Positions 7,938-15,911 of a stretch of DNA of 64,000 bases are shown piece by piece. The stretch covers positions 1 through 64,000 of the forward strand of contig NZ_JBHMIM010000024.1 of assembly GCF_048060115.1 (NCBI RefSeq), read 5' to 3'. Every line of letters begins with the position of its first letter. Within the stretch, counting starts at the first letter, position 1. The DNA comes from Micromonospora_E sp048060115 (GTDB taxonomy: Bacteria > Actinomycetota > Actinomycetes > Mycobacteriales > Micromonosporaceae). The translations under genes and the position numbers were made by a program. Below the pieces are notes generated by a model that worked only from the letters and a program-made list of their open reading frames with translations, did not search any database and was not told the origin of the DNA.

Positions 7938-8780
7938 TCAGCTCGCGCCGGCCCGGCTGCGGCGCCGCCCGAGCGTGCCGCCGAGCACCACCAGCAGCAG
8001 CGCGATCGCGAACATCGCCGTGCCGATCACATTGACCTGCGGGGGGATACCGCGCTGCGCGGCACCCCACACGTACATCGGGAAAGTGACCGTGGTGCCG
8101 GAGTTGAAGTTGGTGATGATGAAGTCGTCGAACGACAGTGAGAAGGCCAGCAGGGCGGCGGCGACGATGCCGGGTGCCACCAACGGCAGGGTGATCCGGC
8201 GGAACGTCTGCCATTCGCTGGCGTACAGGTCCATCGCCGCCTCCTCGAGGCGGTTGTCCATGCCGGCCAGCCGCGCCTTCACGGTGACCACCACGAAGCT
8301 CAGGCAGAACATCACGTGGGCGATCACCACGGTCCAGAATCCGAGCGGCACCGCGCCGGCCACGAAGAGGGTGAGCAGCGACGATCCCATCACCAGCTCC
8401 GGCGTGGCCATCGGCAGGAAGATCAGCAGGTTGACCGCAGACCGGCCCCGGAACCGGTGCCGGACCAGCGCGAACGCCATCAGGGTGCCGAGGATCGTCG
8501 CCCCGGCGGTGGCCAGGAACCCGATCTGCACGCTGCGCAGCACCGCGTCGCACATCTCGGCGCTGGCACACGGCTGCCGCCAGTGGTCCAACGTGAACTC
8601 GTTGAAATCGTAGGACAGCCGGCTGGACGGCTGGTTGACCGACAGCCCGGCGACCACCGCGACCGGCAGCAGCAGGTAGCCGAGCACCAGCAGGCCGACG
8701 CCGAGCACCCAGTGGTCGACCAGCCACCGGCCGATCCGCGCGCCGACCCCCGCACCGACCCGCGTCGAACCCGGGCCCAT
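7938..8780 (-). CDS. potC: polyamine ABC transporter permease PotC-like
   Basis: This 280-residue inner-membrane permease has six hydrophobic segments. The ABC permease EAA loop lies before the fourth-fifth helix (EEAAMDLYASEWQTFRRITLPLVAPGI), where the ATPase docks. The order in the operon and similarity to PotC (YDFNEFTLDHW near the first periplasmic loop, SFDDFIITNF later) support spermidine/putrescine-type import. Its ATG shares one base with the stop of the upstream permease gene (TGATG), indicating coupled translation. Confidence 0.88.
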   Translation of the reverse strand: MGPGSTRVGAGVGARIGRWLVDHWVLGVGLLVLGYLLLPVAVVAGLSVNQPSSRLSYDFNEFTLDHWRQPCASAEMCDAVLRSVQIGFLATAGATILGTLMAFALVRHRFRGRSAVNLLIFLPMATPELVMGSSLLTLFVAGAVPLGFWTVVIAHVMFCLSFVVVTVKARLAGMDNRLEEAAMDLYASEWQTFRRITLPLVAPGIVAAALLAFSLSFDDFIITNFNSGTTVTFPMYVWGAAQRGIPPQVNVIGTAMFAIALLLVVLGGTLGRRRSRAGAS

Positions 8781-9694
8781 CAGAGCACCTCCTCGGTGCC
8801 GGTGCGCCGGATGTAGATCGACACGACCACCAGGATCGCCGCCATCAGCAGGAACGACAGCGCCGCCGCCTGCGGATAGTCCAGCCGCACCAGGAACGCC
8901 GAGTCGATCACGTTGCCGATCATGTACTCGTTGGGGGTGCCGAGCAGTCGGGCGTTGATGTAGTCACCCGAGGCGGGGATGAACGTCAGCAGGGTGCCGG
9001 CGACCAGGCCGGGCAGCGACAGCGGCAGCGTCACCCGCCAGAAGGCCCGCGCCGGGCTCGCGTACAGGTCACTGGCCGCCTCCAGCAGCCGGGGATCGAG
9101 CCGCTCCAGGCTCGCGTACAGCGGGAGCACCATGAACGGCAGGAAGTTGTACGTCAACCCGAGCACCACCGCGACCGGGGTGAACAGCAGCCGGCCGTCC
9201 GGCGCGAGCAGGTGCAGATCCTGCAGTACGCCGACCAGCCAGCCGTTCTCCGACAGGATCGTCTTCCAGGCCAGGGTGCGGACCAGGAAACTGGTGAACA
9301 TCGGCGCGACGACGCAGACCAGCATCAGGTTCTTCCACCGGCCGGCCTTCTGAGCGATCGCGTACGCCAGTGGGTAGCCGAGCAGCATCGCGATCACGGT
9401 GGCGATGCCGGCGTAGAGCAAGCCTCGGCCGAACTGCGTCCAGTACGCCGCCAGGGCGGCCGGGTAGTTGCCGAACGACCAGGTCATCGCGTAGCCGGTG
9501 GCCAGCGACCCGTTCGGGTCGTAGAGGCTGGTGGCGCCGAGTTGGAACGCCGGCACCGCGAAGAACAGGATCAGCCACGCCCCACCCGGCAACAGCAGCA
9601 GGTACGGCAGTGCCCGCCCGCGACCCCGCCGGGCCGGTGGCGGCGGCGGCTTGCCCGCCGCTGGCCCGCCGCCGACGTGCGCCAGGACGCTCAT
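8780..9694 (-). CDS. potB: polyamine ABC transporter permease PotB-like
   Basis: This 304-residue permease has a proline-rich cytoplasmic start and then six hydrophobic segments. The EAA coupling loop is LLEAASDLYASPARAFWRVTLPLSLPG. PotB hallmarks include TSFLVRTLAW and SGDYINARLLGTPNEYMIGNVI. With PotC-like it forms the channel of a type I ABC importer for spermidine, putrescine or a related cation. Its ATG overlaps the ATPase stop by 4 bp (ATGA), and its end overlaps the next permease by 1 bp. Confidence 0.88.
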   Translation of the reverse strand: MSVLAHVGGGPAAGKPPPPPARRGRGRALPYLLLLPGGAWLILFFAVPAFQLGATSLYDPNGSLATGYAMTWSFGNYPAALAAYWTQFGRGLLYAGIATVIAMLLGYPLAYAIAQKAGRWKNLMLVCVVAPMFTSFLVRTLAWKTILSENGWLVGVLQDLHLLAPDGRLLFTPVAVVLGLTYNFLPFMVLPLYASLERLDPRLLEAASDLYASPARAFWRVTLPLSLPGLVAGTLLTFIPASGDYINARLLGTPNEYMIGNVIDSAFLVRLDYPQAAALSFLLMAAILVVVSIYIRRTGTEEVL

Positions 9695-10854
9695 GACGCT
9701 GGTACGGCTTCGTCAAACAGCGGGGCGGTCTGGTCGCCGGCACCTGGGTCGCGATCCAGCAGAAAGGCGTGCGCCGGCTGCCAGTAGGCGACCACGTCGG
9801 CGCCGACCGGCAGCAGCTGGTCATCGCCGCCGGGGCCGGACCCGTTGTTCGGGCTGAACACGCTCAGCTCGGTGCCCCAGCCGGTGCGCACCTGGTACTG
9901 GGTGCTGACCCCCAGGTACGCCAGGTCGGTGACCACGCCGGCGACCGACTGCGCCCCGGCCGGCACCTGATCGGCGTCCCGGGCCAGGGCGAGCTTCTCC
10001 GGGCGTACCCCCAGATAGACCGGACCCTCGACGGACCGGGACCGGCTCGCGGGCACCGCGAACCGCGATCCGTACGCGGTGACCGTCACGTCGTCGCCGG
10101 AGCGCCCGGTGACCTCGCCGGCCAACAGGTTCGACTGGCCGAGGAAGTTCGCCACGAACGCGGTCGCCGGGAACTCGTACATCTGCGCGGGCGGGCCGAG
10201 CTGCTCGATGCGGCCGGCGTGCATCACCGCGACGGTGTCGGCCATCGTCATGGCCTCCTCCTGGTCGTGGGTGACGTGCACGAAGGTGATGCCGACCTCG
10301 GTCTGGATGCGTTTCAGCTCGGTCTGCATCTGCCGGCGCAGTTTCAGGTCGAGCGCGCCGAGCGGCTCGTCGAGCAGCAGCACCTGCGGGTGGTTGATCA
10401 ACGCGCGGGCCAACGCCACCCGCTGCTGCTGCCCGCCGGAGAGCTGCTGCGGGCGGCGCGGGCCGAAGCCGCCGAGCTGCACCATCTCCAGCATCCGCTC
10501 GACCTGTGTGCGCACGTCGCGGATGCCGCGCCGGCGCAGTCCGAACGCGACGTTCTCGGCGATGCTCAGGTGCGGGAAGAGTGCGTAGCTCTGGAAGACG
10601 GTGTTCACCGGCCGCCGGTACGGACGCAGCCGGCTGATGTCCCGCCCGCCGAGCAGCACCTGCCCGCTGGTGGGCTGCTCCAGCCCGGCGACCATCCGCA
10701 ACGTGGTGGTCTTGCCGCAGCCGGAGGCGCCGAGCAGGGCGAAGAACGCACCCTGCGGGATGGTCAGGCTCAGCTCGTCCACGGCGGTGAACGGGCCGAA
10801 CCGTTTGGTCACGTTGGCCAGGTGCAGGTCACCGGCGGGCGGGTCACTCACCAT
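9691..10854 (-). CDS. potA: polyamine ABC transporter ATPase PotA-like
   Basis: This 387-residue ATP-binding subunit has Walker A GASGCGKTT at 42-50, a Q-loop near VFQSYALFPH, signature LSGGQ at 138-142, Walker B LLLDEP at 159-164 and the switch His in VTHDQEEA. It ends with a C-terminal TOBE-type regulatory domain (GVRPEKLAL). This architecture is that of PotA and related importers. The ATG at 10854 is the first start before the nucleotide-binding domain; the open frame upstream is the antisense shadow of potD. It begins 11 bp after potD and overlaps potB by ATGA. Confidence 0.9.
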   Translation of the reverse strand: MVSDPPAGDLHLANVTKRFGPFTAVDELSLTIPQGAFFALLGASGCGKTTTLRMVAGLEQPTSGQVLLGGRDISRLRPYRRPVNTVFQSYALFPHLSIAENVAFGLRRRGIRDVRTQVERMLEMVQLGGFGPRRPQQLSGGQQQRVALARALINHPQVLLLDEPLGALDLKLRRQMQTELKRIQTEVGITFVHVTHDQEEAMTMADTVAVMHAGRIEQLGPPAQMYEFPATAFVANFLGQSNLLAGEVTGRSGDDVTVTAYGSRFAVPASRSRSVEGPVYLGVRPEKLALARDADQVPAGAQSVAGVVTDLAYLGVSTQYQVRTGWGTELSVFSPNNGSGPGGDDQLLPVGADVVAYWQPAHAFLLDRDPGAGDQTAPLFDEAVPAS

Positions 10855-10865
10855 CGGTAGCCGCC

Positions 10866-12104
10866 TCAGGCCCCGATGACCTGCTGGAACTTCTGCTCGT
10901 ACGAGCGTTCCTGCTCCTCGGACAGCGCCATGAAGACCTTGGCCTGACCGAGCAGCGCCTCGTCGGGGAAGATCAGCGGGTTGGCGGCCAGCTCCGGATC
11001 GATGGCGGCCATCGCCTCCTGCGCGCCTTCGACCGGGCAGATGAAGTTGACGTACGCGGCGACCTCGGCGGCGACCGCCGGGTCGTAGTAGTGGTCCATC
11101 AGCTTCTCGGCGTTGGCCTTGTGAGCGGCCTGGTTCGGCACCTGCATGTTGTCGGAGAAGAGGATCAGGCCGGACTCGGGTGCGGCGAAGACGATGTTCG
11201 GGTCCTCGGCGGAGAGTTGGATGACGTCGCCGGACCAGCCGATGCAGGCAGCGACGTCGCCCCGGGCCAGGTCGGCGGCGTAGTCGTTGCCGGTGAACCG
11301 ACGGATCTGGCCGTCGGCGACCGCCTGGCGCAGCTTCTCCAGGGCGTCGTCGAACTGGGCGTCGGTGAAGTCCGACGGGTCGTGGCCGCCGGCCTGCAGC
11401 AGCAGCCCCATCGTGTCGCGCATCTCGGTCAACGCGGTCACCCGACCCTTGAGGTCGGCCCGGGTGAGCAGCTCGTCGATGGTGCGGACCTCGCCGGTGA
11501 CGGTGCCGTTGTAGGCGATCCCGGTCAGACCCGACTGCCACGGTACGGCGTACGAGTCGTCCGGGTCGAACGGGCGGGCCCGCAGCGACGGCAGCAGGTT
11601 GGCGGTCACGTTGGGCAGGTTCGCCTTGTCCAGCTGCTGCACCCAGCCGAGCCGGATCATCCGGGCGGCCAGCCAGTCGGTGAGCACCATGATGTCGCGG
11701 CCGGTGGGCTGGCACGACGACAGCTGGTTCTGCACCTTGCCGAAGAACTCGTTGTTGTCGTTGATGTCCTCGGTGTAGGTGACCTCGATCCCGCTGGCCT
11801 GCTGGAACGCCTCCAGGCTCGGCCGGCGGCCCTCATCGGCCTCATCGATGTCGATGTACTGCGGCCAGTTGGAGAAGGCGATCGTCTTCTCGCTGTCGGA
11901 GACGTCTTCGCTGACGCAGCTCTCCTCGGTCTGCTGGGCGGCCGGGGTGCCGCAGCCGGCGAGGGCGCTGCCGGCGAGCAGCACTCCACCGGAGGCGGCG
12001 GCACCGCGAACCAGGCCGCGCCGGCTCAACGAGCGGCTGGCGCCCAGCGCGGCGAGCAGGGCGGCGGCCGGCGCGGAGGGTGGGGGGCGGAGGCGGCTAC
12101 GCAT
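10866..12104 (-). CDS. potD: polyamine-binding lipoprotein PotD-like, Tat-type signal
   Basis: This 412-residue extracellular solute-binding protein has a twin-arginine motif (SRRGLVRG, Arg28-Arg29), a hydrophobic stretch and a lipobox ending at Cys51 (SALAGC). It is therefore probably a Tat-exported lipoprotein. The mature part shows PotD/PotF-type features (FSNWPQYID, TYTEDINDNNEFFGKV, DIMVLTDW, YAVPWQSG, GDVAACIGWSGD). The ATG at 12104 has AGGAG 6-7 nt upstream. It is the first gene of the pot operon and divergent from the AsnC/Lrp regulator, which probably controls it. The substrate is likely putrescine or spermidine but was not tested. Confidence 0.88.
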   Translation of the reverse strand: MRSRLRPPPSAPAAALLAALGASRSLSRRGLVRGAAASGGVLLAGSALAGCGTPAAQQTEESCVSEDVSDSEKTIAFSNWPQYIDIDEADEGRRPSLEAFQQASGIEVTYTEDINDNNEFFGKVQNQLSSCQPTGRDIMVLTDWLAARMIRLGWVQQLDKANLPNVTANLLPSLRARPFDPDDSYAVPWQSGLTGIAYNGTVTGEVRTIDELLTRADLKGRVTALTEMRDTMGLLLQAGGHDPSDFTDAQFDDALEKLRQAVADGQIRRFTGNDYAADLARGDVAACIGWSGDVIQLSAEDPNIVFAAPESGLILFSDNMQVPNQAAHKANAEKLMDHYYDPAVAAEVAAYVNFICPVEGAQEAMAAIDPELAANPLIFPDEALLGQAKVFMALSEEQERSYEQKFQQVIGA

Positions 12105-12222
12105 GTACGGCTCCTGAAGGGGGGCGAGCCGGCCGGGGCCGACCCGAAGCATGGCGGCGTAGGTGGTTGACCAATTAGACGCCGATCCTGACATGCAGAA
12201 GACCGCATCACAAGGGATTCCG

Positions 12223-12238
12223 TTGCGGAGCTCGCCAA
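12223..12238. promoter_or_regulatory. candidate AsnC/Lrp operator in the divergent promoter
   Basis: The imperfect palindrome TTGCGGAGCTCGCCAA matches its own reverse complement at 12 of 16 positions. It lies midway between the potD and regulator starts, where an autoregulating Lrp/AsnC protein would be expected to bind. Beside it is CGACGAAAT (12242-12250), whose complement ATTTCGTCG recurs upstream of the aminotransferase gene. Confidence 0.35.
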
Positions 12239-12342
12239 TGGCGACGAAATACGCCAGACTCGGACTCTTAACATGAGTCACCTCGGCGGCGTACCGTCCG
12301 CCAGGAATAATGCACCGATTCGGCAGACAGGGGAAGCCTGGG

Positions 12343-12825
12343 ATGGGCACACGGCAGTCCGGCGGCGCCAACCCGGGCCACGTCCTCCTCGACGACGTGG
12401 CCAAGCAGATCATCGAACAGTTGCAGGAGGACGGCCGCCGGCCGTACGCCAGCATCGGCAAGGCGGTCGGCCTGTCCGAGGCGGCGGTCCGCCAACGGGT
12501 GCAGCGGCTGCTCGACGCCGGGGTGATGCAGATCGTCGCGGTCACCGATCCACTGCAGCTCGGCTTCCCCCGCCAGGCGATGATCGGCCTGCGTACCTCC
12601 GGGGATCTGGAGGCGGTCGCCGACCGGCTCGCCGAGCTGGACGAGGTCGACTACGTGGTGATCACCGCCGGGTCGTTCGACCTGCTCACCGAGGTGGTCG
12701 GCCGCAACGACGACCACCTGTTGGAGATCCTGCAACGGCTGCGCGCGGTCGAGGGGGTCGTCTCCACCGAGGCGTTCGTCTATCTGAAGCTGCGCAAGCA
12801 GACCTACACCTGGGGTACGGCCTGA
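12343..12825 (+). CDS. Lrp/AsnC-family transcriptional regulator
   Basis: This 160-residue protein has an N-terminal winged helix-turn-helix (DVAKQIIEQLQEDGRRPYASIGKAVGLSEAAVRQRVQRLLDAGV) and a C-terminal RAM ligand-binding domain (VDYVVITAGSFDLLTEVVGRNDDHLLEIL). The ATG at 12343 has AGGGGA at good spacing; an ATG at 12310 in frame is the alternative. It is divergent from the pot operon and close to the aminotransferase and oxidase genes, so it is the obvious local regulator of polyamine or amino-acid use. Lrp-family proteins respond to amino acids; the ligand here is unknown. Confidence 0.88.
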   Translation: MGTRQSGGANPGHVLLDDVAKQIIEQLQEDGRRPYASIGKAVGLSEAAVRQRVQRLLDAGVMQIVAVTDPLQLGFPRQAMIGLRTSGDLEAVADRLAELDEVDYVVITAGSFDLLTEVVGRNDDHLLEILQRLRAVEGVVSTEAFVYLKLRKQTYTWGTA

Positions 12826-12888
12826 GTCAGCTCGGTTGATTCCACTGCCTACCCTGACGGCACACGTCGAACAGATCGGGGCGGGCAG

Positions 12889-13800
12889 ATGCGTCGTCAG
12901 GCACGGGTGCTGGCAGGCCTAGGAGCACTACTGTTGCTGGCCGTGACCGGCTGCAGCACGGTCAGCACCGAGTCGGACCAGGTGGCGTTGCACTACGACG
13001 CCGGAGCCTTCTCCAGCACCACGTACCAGGAATGCGTCATCCAGAACAACCGCGCCTGGGACGGGCCGGGCGAGAAGTACTACGTCTACCCGGCGGGCCA
13101 GCGCACGTTCGACTTCACCGGCAACGAGGGCTCCGAGTCCACGCCGTTCGTGGTGGTCTCCAAGGACAACCAGGAGCTGACCGTGTCCGGTGGGCTGACC
13201 TTCCACCTGGACACCTCGTGCGAAGACGAGGGCGGGATGCTGCGCGAGTTCCACGAGGAGATCGGGCTGAAGTTCCAGCCGGTGATGGACGACGACGGCC
13301 GGACCACCAAACACTGGCTGGACCTGCTGCGGTTCTACGTCGGGCAGCCGTTGCACAAGGCGATGACCACCGAGGCGCAGAAGTACGACTGGTTGGCGCT
13401 GTACAACGACCCGGCCACCCGGGCCGCGTTCGAGACGGCGATCAACGAAGACCTGGGCGCGGCGGTGCAGGCCACCACCGGTGGGCGGGCGTACTTCCTG
13501 CAGTTCAACCTGACCCTGCAGAAGCCGACGCCGCGCCAGGATCTGGTCGACGGCCTGGCCGCGGTCCAGGTGGCGATCACCGAGCGGCGGGCGGTCACCG
13601 AACAGAACGCCACCGTCGAGGAAAAGCTCAAGCAGATCCGTCAGCTCGTCGAGGTACTCGGCCCGGAGGGCTACATCCTGTACGAGGTGTTCCAGCGCTG
13701 CCTGACCGACGAGACCACCAAGGGCTGCCCGACCTTCGTGCCGGTCCCGGCCGGCGGCAGCGTCGACCTCAACACCGGCCGCCCGGCGACCACCGACTGA
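12889..13800 (+). CDS. SPFH/Band 7-like lipoprotein
   Basis: This 303-residue protein has a short signal peptide and a lipobox (LLAVTGC), so it should be a membrane-anchored lipoprotein. The body resembles the SPFH (Band 7) fold: an early beta-rich part (TPFVVVSKDNQELTVSGGLTFHL), then a helical part ending AVTEQNATVEEKLKQIRQLVEVLG. No catalytic motif is visible. It is transcribed alone after the regulator gene, and its connection to the polyamine genes is unclear. Confidence 0.65.
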   Translation: MRRQARVLAGLGALLLLAVTGCSTVSTESDQVALHYDAGAFSSTTYQECVIQNNRAWDGPGEKYYVYPAGQRTFDFTGNEGSESTPFVVVSKDNQELTVSGGLTFHLDTSCEDEGGMLREFHEEIGLKFQPVMDDDGRTTKHWLDLLRFYVGQPLHKAMTTEAQKYDWLALYNDPATRAAFETAINEDLGAAVQATTGGRAYFLQFNLTLQKPTPRQDLVDGLAAVQVAITERRAVTEQNATVEEKLKQIRQLVEVLGPEGYILYEVFQRCLTDETTKGCPTFVPVPAGGSVDLNTGRPATTD

Positions 13801-13912
13801 CCGACCCGGCTGGGTCCGCGCGCTGCCGGCGGGCAGATCTTCGCTGCCCCCACCGGGCGTCGTCGGGTTGCTGTCCAGACCGGGCCAGCGCGACCCGCAG
13901 CACCTCGTTCAT
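13769..13912 (-). pseudogene. possible truncated XRE-regulator N-terminus
   Basis: A minus-strand frame behind GTGAGG starts MNEVLRVALARSGQQPDD and then runs into low-similarity sequence and a stop, 47 codons in all. The start looks like the first helix of some actinobacterial XRE regulators, but the rest of the domain is absent and its end overlaps the lipoprotein gene. It is probably a remnant, and this call is weak. Confidence 0.25.
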
Positions 13913-14458
13913 CGGCGCACCTCACTCGTGGCGTCCACATGGGTGGTTCGCGATCGACCCATGTGAAGAGGTCCGACGGCGGTGGGGGCACGGTGGCGGG
14001 TCGGTTCGGGACGTCCGATGCCGGATCAGAACGTCTGTCGACCCGATCCCGAGGTGCGCCATCCGGCGTTCAAGATCAATGTGAGCACCAGAGACGCTAA
14101 AACCGCGCTGTAGCGTCTCTGGTGCTCACATTGATCTTGCGGCGGCCACGCGGGGCGAGGAGCGCCTCCCGGGGCGCCACGCGCCCTCGGGTCCGAGGGA
14201 TCGTCGTCGAAGTTGATCAAGGAGTTGCCCGGAGTCGACGTGGTCGGCCGGGCCGCGAAATGTCAGCGAGCGGCCCCGGCTGGGTGACTCATCCCGGGTT
14301 GCGGATTTCGTCGTTGTAGCCGGCTCAGATTGCTCAAACCGTAGGCGAACGGCACTGTTGATCTCGTGAACCTTGCAGTACGCGGAGGATCTGTGCGATA
14401 ACCGTAGCCAGGACGGCGCTCGCCGGACGCCGATGCGACTGACGCGATGGGGCCACAC
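13801..14458. other. 658-bp intergenic region with repeat A copy 2
   Basis: This region holds the possible XRE remnant, hairpin repeat A2 (14071-14139) and, nearer the aminotransferase, an ATTTCGTCG motif at 14305-14313. That motif is 146 bp upstream of the start, about as far as the equivalent motif is from potD. No further gene is seen. Confidence 0.5.
14071..14139. repeat. hairpin repeat family A, copy 2
   Basis: Perfect 29-bp arms (14071-14099 and 14111-14139) flank an 11-nt loop. The arms begin CAAGATCAATGTGAGC as in copy 1 at 3972-4042. One base pair in the stem is swapped relative to copy 1 on both arms. Confidence 0.9.
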
Positions 14459-15805
14459 ATGGGCAACCCGACCGACCACCTCTGGATGCACTTCACCCGG
14501 ATGTCCAGCTACCAGGACGCCCCGGTGCCGACCATCGTGCGCGGCGACGGCGCGTACATCTGGGACAGCGAGGGGCGCCGCTACCTGGACGGGCTGGCCG
14601 GGCTCTTCGTGGTCAACGCCGGACACGGGCGGACCGAGCTGGCCGAGGCTGCCGCGAAGCAGGCCAGCGAGTTGGCGTACTTCCCGATCTGGTCGTACGC
14701 GCACCCGACCGCGATCGAGCTGGCCGAGCGGATCGCCGCGCTGGCCCCCGGCGACTTGAACCGAGTCTTCTTCACCACCGGCGGCTCGGAGGCGGTCGAG
14801 TCGGCGTGGAAGCTGGCCCGCGCCTACTTCAAGCGGGTCGGCAAGCCGATGAAGCACAAGGTGGTCAGCCGCCACATCGCGTACCACGGCACGTCGATGG
14901 GGGCGCTGTCGATCACCGGGTTGCCGGGCATCAAGGCCGACTTCGAGCCGCTGGTTCCGGGCGGGATCAAGGCACCGAACACCAACTTCTACCGGGCGCC
15001 GGAGCACGGCGACGACCCGGTGGCGTTCGGCCGGTGGGCGGCCGAGGAGATCGGCCGGGCCATCGAGCGCGAAGGGCCGGAGACGGTCGCCGCGGTCTTC
15101 CTGGAGCCGGTGCAGAACGCCGGCGGCTGTTTCCCGCCGCCGCCGGGCTACTTCGAGCGGGTACGCGAGATCTGCGACGCGTACGACGTGTTGCTCGTCT
15201 CCGACGAGGTGATCTGCTCGTGGGGCCGGCTCGGGGAGTACTTCGGCGCCCAGCGGTACGGCTACCAGCCGGACATGATCACCACCGCGAAGGGGATCAC
15301 CTCGGGCTACTCGCCGCTCGGCGCGATGATCGCGTCCGACCGACTGATCGAGCCGTTCCTGCACGGTACGGAGTCGTTCGCGCACGGGATCACCTTCGGC
15401 GGCCATCCGGTCTCCTGCGCGGTGGCGTTGGCGAACCTGGAGATCTTCGCCCGGGAGGACCTGGTCGGGCACGTACGGGCGAACGAAAGCGCTTTCCGGG
15501 CCACCCTGGAGAAGCTGTACGACCTGCCGATCGTCGGCGACGTACGCGGCGACGGCTACTTCTACGGCATCGAGCTGGTCAAGGACCGGACCACCCGGGA
15601 GTCGTTCGACGACGCCGAGTCGGAGCGGCTGCTGCGCGGGTTCCTGTCCGGCGCGCTGTTCGCCGCCGGTCTCTACTGCCGGGCGGACGACCGGGGTGAC
15701 CCGGTGATCCAGCTGGCCCCGCCGCTGATCGCCGACCAGACGCAGTTCGACGAGATCGAGCAGATCCTGCGTTCGGTGCTCACCGAGGCCTGGCAGCACC
15801 TCTGA
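14459..15805 (+). CDS. class III (omega) aminotransferase, probably polyamine/omega-amino acid:pyruvate
   Basis: This 448-residue PLP enzyme of fold type I has GGSEAVESAWK at 108-118 (phosphate binding), the Asp in LLVSDEVICSWGR (Asp249) and the Schiff-base Lys278 in TTAKGITSGYSPLGA. The N-terminus (LWMHFTRMSSYQDAPVP) is like putrescine:pyruvate and omega-amino-acid:pyruvate aminotransferases. The context suggests it converts putrescine or a similar amine to the aldehyde, which the dehydrogenase at 4340 would then oxidise. The ATG at 14459 is preferred over the ATG at 14447 because homologs, as I recall them, start there. Repeat B2 begins about 20 bp after its stop. Confidence 0.85.
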   Translation: MGNPTDHLWMHFTRMSSYQDAPVPTIVRGDGAYIWDSEGRRYLDGLAGLFVVNAGHGRTELAEAAAKQASELAYFPIWSYAHPTAIELAERIAALAPGDLNRVFFTTGGSEAVESAWKLARAYFKRVGKPMKHKVVSRHIAYHGTSMGALSITGLPGIKADFEPLVPGGIKAPNTNFYRAPEHGDDPVAFGRWAAEEIGRAIEREGPETVAAVFLEPVQNAGGCFPPPPGYFERVREICDAYDVLLVSDEVICSWGRLGEYFGAQRYGYQPDMITTAKGITSGYSPLGAMIASDRLIEPFLHGTESFAHGITFGGHPVSCAVALANLEIFAREDLVGHVRANESAFRATLEKLYDLPIVGDVRGDGYFYGIELVKDRTTRESFDDAESERLLRGFLSGALFAAGLYCRADDRGDPVIQLAPPLIADQTQFDEIEQILRSVLTEAWQHL

Positions 15806-15824
15806 CACCTCTGCGCCAAGATCG

Positions 15825-15888
15825 CGACGATCTTGCACTTATCGTCGGACAAAGTGGACATATCCTCTCGATAACTGCAAGATCGTCG
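15825..15888. repeat. hairpin repeat family B, copy 2
   Basis: Arms CGACGATCTTGCACTTATCG (15825-15844) and CGATAACTGCAAGATCGTCG (15869-15888) pair with the same C-C mismatch as copy 1, around a 24-nt segment containing GGAC and GGACA. It lies between the aminotransferase stop and the oxidase start. Confidence 0.9.
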
Positions 15889-15911
15889 GGGACGAGTGGG
15901 AGGGGCGGCGG

